Shown piece by piece: positions 50,435-58,772 of a stretch of 64,000 bases of DNA. Position 1 is the first letter of the stretch. The number at the start of each line of letters is the position of its first letter. A program made the translations under genes and the position numbers. Under the pieces are notes generated by a model, which was not told the origin of the DNA, ran no database searches, and saw only the letters and a program-made list of their open reading frames with translations. Origin of the DNA: Marinobacterium iners (GTDB taxonomy: Bacteria; Pseudomonadota; Gammaproteobacteria; Pseudomonadales; Balneatricaceae); contig NZ_CP022297.1 in the NCBI RefSeq assembly GCF_017310015.1, positions 1,984,001 to 2,048,000 on the forward strand, written 5' to 3'.

Positions 50435-50959
50435 TTAACTCTTATCGGCCTTTTCTTTAAGCTGGGCCAATACACTGAAAGGGTTTGGTTTTTCTTCCTG
50501 CGTCCGGGCCGTCTCTGCGTCACCGAACGAGGTCTGAATACTGCAATCATCGTGAAAAGGCACGAGCGGCAGGCTCAGCATCAACTCATCCTCGATGATG
50601 GGCAGCAGTTCAATCTCGTCCGTCTCCATGATCAAAGGATCATAGCAACGGGGCAGATTCTGTGCCTGCTCGTCTGTCAGTGTCACGGCAAGATTGAGCG
50701 ATGCATCAATCTCGACACTGACGGGCTCAAGGCAACGCTGACAAGTCATACGGACCTTGCCATGCGCTTCGCCACTGATAACCCGCAAGCGCTGTTCATC
50801 CTTGGCAAACCGGATCTGGACCTCAACGGTACCTTCACTATCCACAAGACAGGAAGCCAATCGGGGCATATCAGCTATATTGGCTGTGCCTCTGAATTCG
50901 GCCTCCCGCTCTGCCAGTTTGCGAGGGTCAACTTTCTTCGGTAATGGACCGTACGACAT
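50435..50959 (-). CDS. yceD: YceD-family 23S rRNA accumulation protein
   Basis: This 174-aa DUF177 protein has the signature VRMTCQRCLEPVSVEIDASLNLAVTLTDEQA with CxxC, then PLIMETDEIELLPIIEDELMLSLPLVPFHDDC. YceD homologues affect 23S rRNA levels. It lies directly before rpmF, 18 nt away, in the conserved yceD-rpmF-plsX order. The divergent maf gene begins 120 nt upstream. Confidence 0.93.
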   Translation of the reverse strand: MSYGPLPKKVDPRKLAEREAEFRGTANIADMPRLASCLVDSEGTVEVQIRFAKDEQRLRVISGEAHGKVRMTCQRCLEPVSVEIDASLNLAVTLTDEQAQNLPRCYDPLIMETDEIELLPIIEDELMLSLPLVPFHDDCSIQTSFGDAETARTQEEKPNPFSVLAQLKEKADKS

Positions 50960-51079
50960 AAGCGCGCAATTCTATGGTCAGAACCCCGTCCTGTCAAAGA
51001 AAATAGGGGTTTCAGAGATTAATTTTAGGGTTAACATGGACACGACAGGTTTTATTTCGCAGCCGTGTAAGGATATCCC

Positions 51080-51673
51080 ATGTTGCCCAACCTTGTTCTA
51101 GCTTCCAGCTCCCCCTGGCGTCGCCAGGTACTCGACAAGCTTGGCCTGCCCTACCGCACCAAGCACCCCGATATTGATGAAACCCCAATACCAACAGAAG
51201 CGCCTGCAGATCTGGTCGCTCGCCTGGCACTGGAAAAAGCCAAGGCGGTAGCTCCCACCTTCAAGGACGCACTGATCATCGGCTCCGATCAGGTTGCAGT
51301 ACTGGATGATCAGATCATCGGCAAGCCCGGCACTCACGAGCGTGCCCGACAGCAACTAAAAGATGCATCAGGTCGCACATTGACCTTTTTAACCGGCCTT
51401 TGCCTGCTGAATACCGCCACCGGGCAGCATCAACTGGCGGTCATACCCTATCATGTGCATTTTCGCCCGCTCAGCGATCAACTGATCGAGGGATATCTGC
51501 AGCATGAGCAGCCTTATAACTGTGCCGGCAGCTTCAAGTCGGAAGCTGCCGGCATTGTACTCTTTGAGCGCCTCGAAGGGGATGACCCCAATGCTCTGAT
51601 TGGACTGCCATTGATTGAGCTGGTCCGAATGCTTGAGCAGGAAGGGATCAACCTCTTCCAGATTTCAGCGTAG
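51080..51673 (+). CDS. Maf-family nucleotide pyrophosphatase, YceF type
   Basis: A 197-aa Maf protein: LVLASSSPWRRQVLDKLGLPYRTKHPDIDETPIPTE, then LIIGSDQVAVLDDQIIGKPG and CAGSFKSEAAGIVLFERLEGDDPNALIGLPLIELV. The SSSPWR and DET/SDQ residues are those of the m7GTP-hydrolysing YceF subgroup. It is divergent from yceD and overlaps the end of sppA by 9 nt. Confidence 0.93.
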   Translation: MLPNLVLASSSPWRRQVLDKLGLPYRTKHPDIDETPIPTEAPADLVARLALEKAKAVAPTFKDALIIGSDQVAVLDDQIIGKPGTHERARQQLKDASGRTLTFLTGLCLLNTATGQHQLAVIPYHVHFRPLSDQLIEGYLQHEQPYNCAGSFKSEAAGIVLFERLEGDDPNALIGLPLIELVRMLEQEGINLFQISA

Positions 51674-52705
51674 CACTTGCTCAGAACTCAGTCCGAGCTC
51701 CAGCGACAACTGCTTGGCGACCCCAATACCCAGCCGCTCGATAATACGATCCAGCGGCTGAGGCCGAGCGGTATAATCAACCAACTTCTCGACCCCGACG
51801 ACTTCACGTGCCACCATGGAAGTACTGCCAAGTCCGTCAATCAAGCCCAGATCAAGCGCTTGCTCTCCCGTCCAAATCAACCCCGAAAACAATTCATCGC
51901 CACCCTTCAACCGATCACCACGCCCATTCTTCACCTCGCGGATAAACTGCTGATGTGTGGTTTCCAGTACCGTTTGCCAAAACTCACGATCCTCATCCTT
52001 GAGAGGACTGAAAGGATCGAGGAACGCCTTGTTCTCACCGGCGGTCAATGTGCGACGCTCAACACCGATCTTCTCAATCAGGTCTACAAAGCCGAAGCTG
52101 GATGAGATCACACCAATTGAACCGACCAGGCTTGCCTTGTCAGCATATATCTCATCGGCCGCAGCGGCCATGTAATAGGCGCCTGATGCACCAATATCCG
52201 TGATTACCGCGTAAAGTTTTTTCTGTGGATACAGCTCACGCAGGCGCTTGATCTCGTCATAGACATATCCGGACTGCACCGGACTGCCACCGGGGCTGTT
52301 GATCCGCATCACCACAGCATGACTGCGGTCCGCTTTGAAAGCATTACGCAGCGCGGTAATGATGGCATCAGCACTGGCTTCTTCTCCATCCATGATTGGC
52401 CCCGACACCTCAACCACGGCGGTATGTGCCTGAGGCACCACATCCTCCGCATTGAAGTTACTGCCTGACCAGAACAGCCACAACAGCGCAAACAGATATG
52501 AAAATGTAAGCAGCTTGAAGAAAATACCCCAGCGGCGCGCACGCCTATGTTCTACATTCAGACTGTTAACGACTTTTTCAATCAGGCGCCACTCACGCTG
52601 TGTACTCGGGCGATCCACTTCCCTTGCATCCGTTGGTGTTTTTGATGATTCCGTATCCTGTGACCGGCCCACTTCTTCCGATTCACCCCAATGATTATCG
52701 CTCAC
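51665..52705 (-). CDS. sppA: signal peptide peptidase SppA-type S49 protease
   Basis: This 346-aa protein has a cytoplasmic N-terminus, one membrane segment at about 61-82 (GIFFKLLTFSYLFALLWLFWSG) and a periplasmic S49 domain: VMRINSPGGSPVQSGYVYDEIKRL, the serine in ITDIGASGAYYMAAAADEIYADKASLVGSIGVI, and the lysine in GENKAF. This is the short single-domain SppA form found next to yceD/maf in many gammaproteobacteria. It degrades cleaved signal peptides in the membrane. Confidence 0.92.
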   Translation of the reverse strand: MSDNHWGESEEVGRSQDTESSKTPTDAREVDRPSTQREWRLIEKVVNSLNVEHRRARRWGIFFKLLTFSYLFALLWLFWSGSNFNAEDVVPQAHTAVVEVSGPIMDGEEASADAIITALRNAFKADRSHAVVMRINSPGGSPVQSGYVYDEIKRLRELYPQKKLYAVITDIGASGAYYMAAAADEIYADKASLVGSIGVISSSFGFVDLIEKIGVERRTLTAGENKAFLDPFSPLKDEDREFWQTVLETTHQQFIREVKNGRGDRLKGGDELFSGLIWTGEQALDLGLIDGLGSTSMVAREVVGVEKLVDYTARPQPLDRIIERLGIGVAKQLSLELGLSSEQVLR

Positions 52706-52714
52706 ATTAATCCC

Positions 52715-53401
52715 TCAACTGATAAGTTTGTTGCGCTCACCATCAAGCCACTGCTCCAATTCAGGGAAGTGGTGCACTTCCCTGACTGGCTTGAGCACTT
52801 TGAGGCGGTCAATATGATGAGCACCATAGCTGACCGCAACCGTATCGATTCCGGCACGGCTGCCCATCTCAAGATCGTATTCCGTATCACCGATCATCAA
52901 TGCTTCGTGCCGCTCCACACCCGTCTGCTCAAGAATCTCGTGCAGCATGTGCGGATCTGGCTTGGACGTGGTTTCATCCGCGCAGCGCGACAACTCAAAC
53001 AACCAGCCCAAGCCTGTTTCGGCAAGCACGTGTTCAAGCCCGCGACGGCTTTTGCCGGTTGCAACCGCTAGCCGATATCCCTTGCGGTGAAGGCTTTCAA
53101 GCGTATGCTGCACTCCGGGAAACAGCGCAGTCGGTGTTTCATCCACACCCAGATAATAGTGGGCATATTGCCGGGTCATAGGCTCAATAACCTCATCACC
53201 CGAGGCCGGAAACAGTATTCTGAGCGCCTCAGGCAAACCCAGTCCGATGATATCGCGCGATGCCTCTTCCGTCGGCAGTGGCAGCTCAAGATCTCGTGCC
53301 GCAGCACGAATGCTGGAGACGATGCGTCCGGTCGAGTCGATTATGGTACCGTCCCAGTCAAAAATCAGCAGCTTATACAAGCCAAACTCCTTAAAAATCA
53401 C
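52715..53401 (-). CDS. HAD-family hydrolase, phosphoglycolate-phosphatase-like
   Basis: This 228-aa haloacid dehalogenase protein has LLIFDWDGTIIDSTGRI (nucleophile Asp), the cap, VATGKSRRGLEHVL, SKPDPHML and MIGDTEYDLEMGSRAGIDTVAVSYG. Homologues follow rluC and precede sppA in other gammaproteobacteria; here the position before sppA is kept (9 nt gap) but rluC is not upstream. Substrate unknown. Confidence 0.9.
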   Translation of the reverse strand: MIFKEFGLYKLLIFDWDGTIIDSTGRIVSSIRAAARDLELPLPTEEASRDIIGLGLPEALRILFPASGDEVIEPMTRQYAHYYLGVDETPTALFPGVQHTLESLHRKGYRLAVATGKSRRGLEHVLAETGLGWLFELSRCADETTSKPDPHMLHEILEQTGVERHEALMIGDTEYDLEMGSRAGIDTVAVSYGAHHIDRLKVLKPVREVHHFPELEQWLDGERNKLIS

Positions 53402-53424
53402 ACTACAGTGTGCCCTTCCATGCC

Positions 53425-54171
53425 TCAGTTTTCCTGCCGTGTTGGCCAGATCAGCAATTCACCCACATCCACATGTTCGGGCTGCGACAGGGCATACATA
53501 ATACCGTTGGCGATATCCTCGGGCTTAAGCATGGCCGAGTCGTTACCGTACATGTTGCTTTTGACGATGCCACGAATCTTGTCATGACCAATGCTGTCTG
53601 GCAGTTCGGTGTCAACCGAGCCCGGCTGTATATCGGTTACACGCACACCAAAGCGGATCGACTCCTTTCGCAGGGTCTCGGAAATAGCTCTGACCGCATG
53701 CTTGGTGCCGGCATAAACACCTGCACTGGGGTAGGTCGTACGCGCAGCAATCGAACTGACATTGACAATATGACCCCGCTTGCGTTCCGCCATCCCTGAA
53801 TACACGGCATTGATCGCATAAAGTACGCCCTTGATGTTCACATCGATCATGCGTTCCCACTCATCAACACGACCGTTAATGATCGGACTGATCGGCATGG
53901 TGCCGGCGTTGTTGATCAGGATATCGATACCGCCGCCCTCAGCCAGACGCAGGCCAAGCGACTCCATGGCAGCGCGGTCGGATACGTCGACCGGTTCTAC
54001 ACGTACCTGGGCGCCCTGTTGGCTCAACTCCTGCGCCAGCGACTGCAGGCGATCAGCGCGGCGGGCCGAGAGCACCACCTCAGCACCCTCGACCGCCAAA
54101 GCACGCGCTACCGCTTGACCAATACCCGAGCTCGCACCGGTTACCCAGGCACGCTTTCCTTTGAAAGTCAT
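53425..54171 (-). CDS. SDR-family NAD(P)-dependent oxidoreductase
   Basis: The protein is 248 aa from ATG 54171 (MTFKGKRAWVTGASSGIGQAVA). Rossmann loop TGASSGIG, NNAGTMP, the catalytic serine in VNVSSIAARTTYPSAGVYAGTKHAVR with YxxxK, and IQPGSVDTEL. It resembles the YdfG-type 3-hydroxy acid/serine dehydrogenases and uncharacterised SDRs. A further ATG four codons upstream has a weaker fit. Substrate unknown; it is separated from the paa genes by a bidirectional terminator. Confidence 0.88.
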   Translation of the reverse strand: MTFKGKRAWVTGASSGIGQAVARALAVEGAEVVLSARRADRLQSLAQELSQQGAQVRVEPVDVSDRAAMESLGLRLAEGGGIDILINNAGTMPISPIINGRVDEWERMIDVNIKGVLYAINAVYSGMAERKRGHIVNVSSIAARTTYPSAGVYAGTKHAVRAISETLRKESIRFGVRVTDIQPGSVDTELPDSIGHDKIRGIVKSNMYGNDSAMLKPEDIANGIMYALSQPEHVDVGELLIWPTRQEN

Positions 54172-54265
54172 TCGCTTACCCATTTAAATTAAACGTATTT
54201 CAATATCAGTAACAAAACCTATTTTGACCCATGCCTCAGGACACGTCCACAGCCTCTTCTCAACG

Positions 54266-54299
54266 AAAAAACCGCTGACGCAAGCGACAGCGGTTTTTT
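54266..54299. terminator. bidirectional terminator between the SDR and paa genes
   Basis: ACCGCTG (54271-54277) pairs with CAGCGGT (54288-54294), flanked by five A and five T. It lies downstream of the enoyl-CoA hydratase gene, which ends at 54319 on the minus strand, and upstream of the SDR gene on the same strand. Confidence 0.9.
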
Positions 54300-54318
54300 G
54301 GTGGATCAAATCAGCCGA

Positions 54319-55104
54319 TCAACGATGCTTGAATTCAGGCTTGCGCTTTTCAGCAAAGGCATTCATGCCTTCTGAGCAGTCTTCAAAAGCAAAGGTGGAC
54401 TGGAAGGCATGGCGCTCATGACGGAGTCCATCCGCCAAATGAGCATCCACAGCCATATTGACGGCCTGCTTGATCATAGCCACGGCCGGAGCCGAGTTGG
54501 ATGCGATCTTGCGCGCCGTCTTGAAGGCGGCCTCAAGCAACTCCTCCGCCGGTACGATACGCGACACCAAACCACTGCGTTCGGCTTCTTCAGCATCCAT
54601 CATGCGACCGGTGAGACACATCTCCATCGCCTTGGCTTTGCCCACCGCCTTGGTCAGTCGCTGAGTACCACCGGCACCAGGCATGGTGCCGATGCCGATC
54701 TCGGGCTGGCCAAACTTGGCGGTTTCAGCGGCAATGATGAAGTCACAGGCCATGGCCATTTCGCAGCCACCGCCGAGTGCAAAACCTGCCACGGCCGCGA
54801 TCACCGGCTTGCGCGCTTCATCAATGGCGCGCCAGCCGTCACGCTTCACGTAGGGAAAGTTCAGCGCATACAGGGAGGCGAAGTTGTGCTCTTTCATCTC
54901 CTTGATATCGGCACCAGCCGCAAACACCTGCTCACCACCGGTCAGCATGATGCAGCGGACATTGTCATCCGCTTCCAGAGCATCAATCGCTTGCCCCAGC
55001 TCAGAGGTCAATTGCAGGTTCAGCGCGTTCAACGCCTTTGGGCGGTTCAGCGTGACGATACCGACACCATCACGCACCTCCACCAGAACTGTTTCAAATT
55101 CCAT
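54319..55104 (-). CDS. enoyl-CoA hydratase, paa-associated
   Basis: This 261-aa crotonase-fold protein has VGIVTLNRPKALNAL, the oxyanion hole segments AAGADIKEM and AVAGFALGGGCEMAMACD, and the catalytic glutamates in FGQPEIGIGTMPGAGG. It is close to PaaF of the same window (57190) but is not identical; it may be a second 2,3-dehydroadipyl-CoA hydratase or a general beta-oxidation enzyme. ATG 55104 has AAGG 7 nt upstream. It follows paaN by 11 nt in one operon. Confidence 0.92.
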   Translation of the reverse strand: MEFETVLVEVRDGVGIVTLNRPKALNALNLQLTSELGQAIDALEADDNVRCIMLTGGEQVFAAGADIKEMKEHNFASLYALNFPYVKRDGWRAIDEARKPVIAAVAGFALGGGCEMAMACDFIIAAETAKFGQPEIGIGTMPGAGGTQRLTKAVGKAKAMEMCLTGRMMDAEEAERSGLVSRIVPAEELLEAAFKTARKIASNSAPAVAMIKQAVNMAVDAHLADGLRHERHAFQSTFAFEDCSEGMNAFAEKRKPEFKHR

Positions 55105-55115
55105 GATCATACCTT

Positions 55116-56786
55116 TTACTTCGGATGACGACGGCTCTGCACGAAGCGGAAGCGGTTGGACACAAACGCGTAGTCTGTCAGGCTAGCATTGGCAGCCGGG
55201 TTGCCACCAGTCGCATGGAAGTCACTGAATGCCGCACTCTGGTTGACGAATACGCCGCCGGTCAGGTTGACACTCAGTGCCACACAGGCATCCAGCGCCG
55301 CTTCTTCAATCTTCTCAAGCTGAGCATCATCACTACTGTAGCAGCCCATGGTGATGGCGCCATGCTTCTTCACGATGTCACGTGCCAACTCAATGCTGTG
55401 GTCACGGCTGTCACTGCGCACGATAAAGCTGATCGGACCAAACAGCTCCTGCCCCCAGACATCTTCCTTGGCGGCATCGATAGTCATGATCAGCGGGCTG
55501 CGTACACGCGCATTCTCGAATTGCGGATGTGTCAGACGCTCGGAGTCGCGCACCACTGTACCCAATGACTTGCTGTCATCAATACGTTTGTCAGTGGCTT
55601 CGGACTGAATGGCGCCCAGCACCATGGCGGCACGGTCAGGATCAGACAGGAACTTGGTTACGCCGGTTGCAAGCGCTTCAGCCACTTCATCAAAGCTTTT
55701 GTGACCAAGATCGGTATCGATACCGTCTTTCGGCACAAAAATGTCCTGAGTGGTAGTACACATCTGACCGGAATACAGGCTCAGAGTGAACGCCAGGTTA
55801 CGCACCATGCCTTTGAAGTCATCGGTAGAGTCGATGACGATAGTGTTGGCACCGGCCTTCTCGGTATATACCTGTGCCTGCGGGCAGTTCTGTTCCAACC
55901 AGTCACCAAACGCGGTGTTGCCGGTAAAGTCGATCAGCTTCACTTCCGGACGCTGAGCCAGGGTCATGGTTTCCGGCTTGGCAGCATCGGCATCAACAAA
56001 CAGAGACACGATATGCGGTGGCAGTCCCTGCTCTTTCAGCACTTCCTGCGCAACCTTAACGCTGATCGCCGCCGGTAGTACAGCAGCCGGATGTGCCTTG
56101 ACCACTACCGGGTTACCGGTCACGAGAGACGCAAACAGGCCCGGGTATGTATTCCAGGTCGGGAAAGTGGAGCAACCGATCACCAGCGCAACACCACGGC
56201 CACAGACAGTGAACTTCTTCTCCATTACCAGCGGGTCATGTTTGCCCTGCGGCTTGGTCCAGGTCGCCTGAGTCGGCACGCTGGCCATGGTTTCATAACC
56301 ATAGGCAACGGCCTCAAGGCCGCGGTCCTGGGCGTGCGGGCCACCGGCCTGGAACGCCATCATGAAACCTTGACCTGATGTATGCATCACCGCATGGGCG
56401 ATCTCGAAGCTGCGCTTGTTCAGACGATCCAGAATCTCAAGACAGATACCGGTACGCCCTTCAACACCTGCGTCACGCCAAGCTTTCCGCGCTTCTTCCA
56501 TCGCCGGCAGCAGCTTGTCCATATCCACGGTCGGGTACTGAATGTTCATCTCGATGCCGTAAGGGGACACTTCGGCACCGGTGCGACCGCTGATACCCGG
56601 CATATCCAGCTCGAACGGCTGGTTCAGATGGGCCTTGAACGCCGCCTCTCCGTCTTCAGCAGCGGTTTCACCGTAGGCGCGAGGGCTCGGATTTTCAGAC
56701 CAGGGGCTGAAGTAATCGCGGCTATGAATCGCTTTCAGTGCGCCATCCAAAGTCGCTTTATGCTTGGCAAAAAGATTGTCGCTCAT
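55116..56786 (-). CDS. paaN: phenylacetate-degradation aldehyde dehydrogenase PaaN
   Basis: This 556-aa member of the aldehyde dehydrogenase superfamily is of the stand-alone PaaN type, without the C-terminal MaoC hydratase of E. coli PaaZ. It has FTVCGRGVALVIGCSTFPTWNTYPGLFASLVTGNPVVVKAHPAA, DFTGNTAFGDWL, and the nucleophile cysteine in LYSGQMCTTTQDIFVP. In the pathway it oxidises the ring-opened semialdehyde of oxepin-CoA to 3-oxo-5,6-dehydrosuberyl-CoA. The ring-opening hydrolase must then be a separate protein. It is transcribed divergently from paaF. Confidence 0.93.
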   Translation of the reverse strand: MSDNLFAKHKATLDGALKAIHSRDYFSPWSENPSPRAYGETAAEDGEAAFKAHLNQPFELDMPGISGRTGAEVSPYGIEMNIQYPTVDMDKLLPAMEEARKAWRDAGVEGRTGICLEILDRLNKRSFEIAHAVMHTSGQGFMMAFQAGGPHAQDRGLEAVAYGYETMASVPTQATWTKPQGKHDPLVMEKKFTVCGRGVALVIGCSTFPTWNTYPGLFASLVTGNPVVVKAHPAAVLPAAISVKVAQEVLKEQGLPPHIVSLFVDADAAKPETMTLAQRPEVKLIDFTGNTAFGDWLEQNCPQAQVYTEKAGANTIVIDSTDDFKGMVRNLAFTLSLYSGQMCTTTQDIFVPKDGIDTDLGHKSFDEVAEALATGVTKFLSDPDRAAMVLGAIQSEATDKRIDDSKSLGTVVRDSERLTHPQFENARVRSPLIMTIDAAKEDVWGQELFGPISFIVRSDSRDHSIELARDIVKKHGAITMGCYSSDDAQLEKIEEAALDACVALSVNLTGGVFVNQSAAFSDFHATGGNPAANASLTDYAFVSNRFRFVQSRRHPK

Positions 56787-57189
56787 CAGGGTCTCCCATT
56801 GTGCTGAACGCCGGATCTGTTACGGCGCAAGCTTATTCTGGTTATGTATTCTGCATACGTTGACAGCATTGCTGCACGCAAAGATCAGAAGCATTACTGC
56901 AGGTGATAGCAGCATCTGCGCGCGATCGTGACTATAGTAGTCGTTATGATCCAACACGATACAACAAAGATTGTGATACGAAAAGAACAATATAAGTGCT
57001 AAATATTGTATCTCTTTTCAATTTTAGGTTAACCTTGCGCCAACTGTCGGGCCGCTTTGCCGGATTACTACAACTTATATATGTGCAAGCTGCAGGCCCC
57101 ATGATTGTTGCCAATACGGCGGACGCATCCACAAGCTTAGCCGCTTTACCGGATGCGTAAAATAACAAAACACAGATGACGGTAATTCT
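56787..57189. promoter_or_regulatory. divergent paaN/paaF intergenic region with candidate PaaX-like sites
   Basis: This 403-bp non-coding region must carry promoters for both paa operons. Two similar segments, TTATGAT (56944-56950) and TTGTGATACG (56971-56980), are 27 nt apart and partly resemble the TGATTCG core known for the phenylacetyl-CoA-responsive repressor PaaX. Nothing closer to consensus was found. No regulator gene is present in the window. Confidence 0.35.
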
Positions 57190-57972
57190 ATGCAACACGA
57201 GTATCAGGACATCCTTGTTTCTGAGGTCGTTGATGGTGTTCTGACCATCACCCTCAACCGTCCGGAAGCCTACAACGCGCTGCGTACCCAGCTGCTCAGC
57301 GAGCTGGCGGACGTACTCCAGCAGTGCAGTGACAATGACAGTGTCCGCGCTGTTGTCATCACTGGCAACGAAAAGGTCTTTGCCGCCGGGGCTGACATCA
57401 AGGAAATGGCGGCACTTGACGCTGTGGGCGTACTTAACGATCCGCGCGTTCAGCACTGGCGTCGTATTGCCCAATTCCCCAAGCCCCTGATCGCCGCCGT
57501 AAACGGTTTTGCACTGGGTGGCGGCTGCGAACTGGTGATGCATGCCGACATCGTGATTGCCGGTGACAATGCCCAGTTTGGCCAGCCGGAAATCAATCTT
57601 GGTATTATTCCCGGCGCCGGGGGTACACAGCGCCTGATTCGCACCGTCGGCAAATCGATGGCGATGCAGCTGGTGCTGTCCGGCGAATTCATTTCTGCCC
57701 AGCAGGCTCGGGACTTCGGATTGATCAGCGAAGTTACCATTCCGGAGCGTTCACTGGAGCGTGCAACTGAACTGGCGCGCAAGATCGCAACCAAGCCGCC
57801 CATTGCCGTACGCCAGGCCAAGGAAGTTTTGCTCAAGGCATACGATACCACTTTGGACAGCGGCCTGAGCCTTGAGCGCAAGGCGTTCACCCTGCTCGCC
57901 GCCACTGAAGACCGCAATGAAGGCATCGCTGCGTTCATGGAAAAACGTAAACCGAACTTCACAGGAAAATAA
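57190..57972 (+). CDS. paaF: 2,3-dehydroadipyl-CoA hydratase PaaF
   Basis: This 260-aa crotonase begins ILVSEVVDGVLTITLNRPEAYNALRTQLL, with AAGADIKEMAALDAVG, NGFALGGGCELVMHADIV and FGQPEINLGIIPGAGGTQRLIR, including both catalytic glutamates. In the paa pathway it hydrates 2,3-dehydroadipyl-CoA. First gene of paaFGHIJK; ends 5 nt before paaG. Confidence 0.93.
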   Translation: MQHEYQDILVSEVVDGVLTITLNRPEAYNALRTQLLSELADVLQQCSDNDSVRAVVITGNEKVFAAGADIKEMAALDAVGVLNDPRVQHWRRIAQFPKPLIAAVNGFALGGGCELVMHADIVIAGDNAQFGQPEINLGIIPGAGGTQRLIRTVGKSMAMQLVLSGEFISAQQARDFGLISEVTIPERSLERATELARKIATKPPIAVRQAKEVLLKAYDTTLDSGLSLERKAFTLLAATEDRNEGIAAFMEKRKPNFTGK

Positions 57973-57977
57973 CCGCC

Positions 57978-58769
57978 ATGGCATACGAAACCATCGAATT
58001 TGAAATTACCGAAGGGGTTGCAGTACTGACCCTGAACCGTCCTGATCGGATGAACAGTTTCAACACTCAGATGCATGGCGAAGTTCGCGATGCGCTGAAG
58101 CAGGTGAAGAAAGATGGCAGTGTCCGCTGCCTGCTGATCACCGGTAATGGTCGCGGTTTCTGCGCCGGCCAGGACCTGAGCGATCGTAACGTGGATCCCA
58201 ATGCCGAGATGCCGAATCTGGGCGAGTCCATCGAGAAAAACTACAACCCACTGATCCGGACCCTGCAGGGCCTCGAAATGCCGGTTATCTGTGCCGTAAA
58301 CGGCGTTGCCGCTGGCGCGGGTGCCAACATCGCCTTTGCCTGCGACATCGTACTGGCAGCGCGCTCCGCCTCCTTCATTCAGGCATTTTGCAAGATTGGT
58401 CTCGTGCCGGACTCCGGCGGCACCTGGACGCTGCCGCGTCTGGTCGGCCACGCCCGCGCCATGGCCCTGTCCATGTTGGGTGACAAAATCAGTGCCGAAC
58501 AGGCTCAGAGCTGGGGCATGATCTGGCAGGTGATCGATGACGAGCAGCTGAAGGATGAAGCACTCTCCATGGCCAAGCGTCTGGCGACTCAGCCAACCAA
58601 GGGTCTGGCTCTGATCAAGCGTGCCATTCAGTCCAGCTGGGACAACAGCTTCGATGAGCAGCTGGATCTTGAACGTGACCTGCAGACTTTGGCTGGTCGC
58701 ACCGAAGACTACCGTGAAGGCGTCAAAGCGTTCATGGAAAAACGTCAGCCCGACTTCAAAGGCAAGTGA
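57978..58769 (+). CDS. paaG: 1,2-epoxyphenylacetyl-CoA isomerase PaaG
   Basis: This 263-aa crotonase-family enzyme has ITEGVAVLTLNRPDRMNSFNTQMHGEV, GRGFCAGQDLSDRNVDPN, and FIQAFCKIGLVPDSGGTWTLPRLVG. The aspartate in PDSGG replaces the hydratase glutamate, as in PaaG isomerases. It isomerises the ring epoxide to oxepin-CoA. It precedes paaH by 3 nt. Confidence 0.95.
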   Translation: MAYETIEFEITEGVAVLTLNRPDRMNSFNTQMHGEVRDALKQVKKDGSVRCLLITGNGRGFCAGQDLSDRNVDPNAEMPNLGESIEKNYNPLIRTLQGLEMPVICAVNGVAAGAGANIAFACDIVLAARSASFIQAFCKIGLVPDSGGTWTLPRLVGHARAMALSMLGDKISAEQAQSWGMIWQVIDDEQLKDEALSMAKRLATQPTKGLALIKRAIQSSWDNSFDEQLDLERDLQTLAGRTEDYREGVKAFMEKRQPDFKGK

Positions 58770-58772
58770 TCC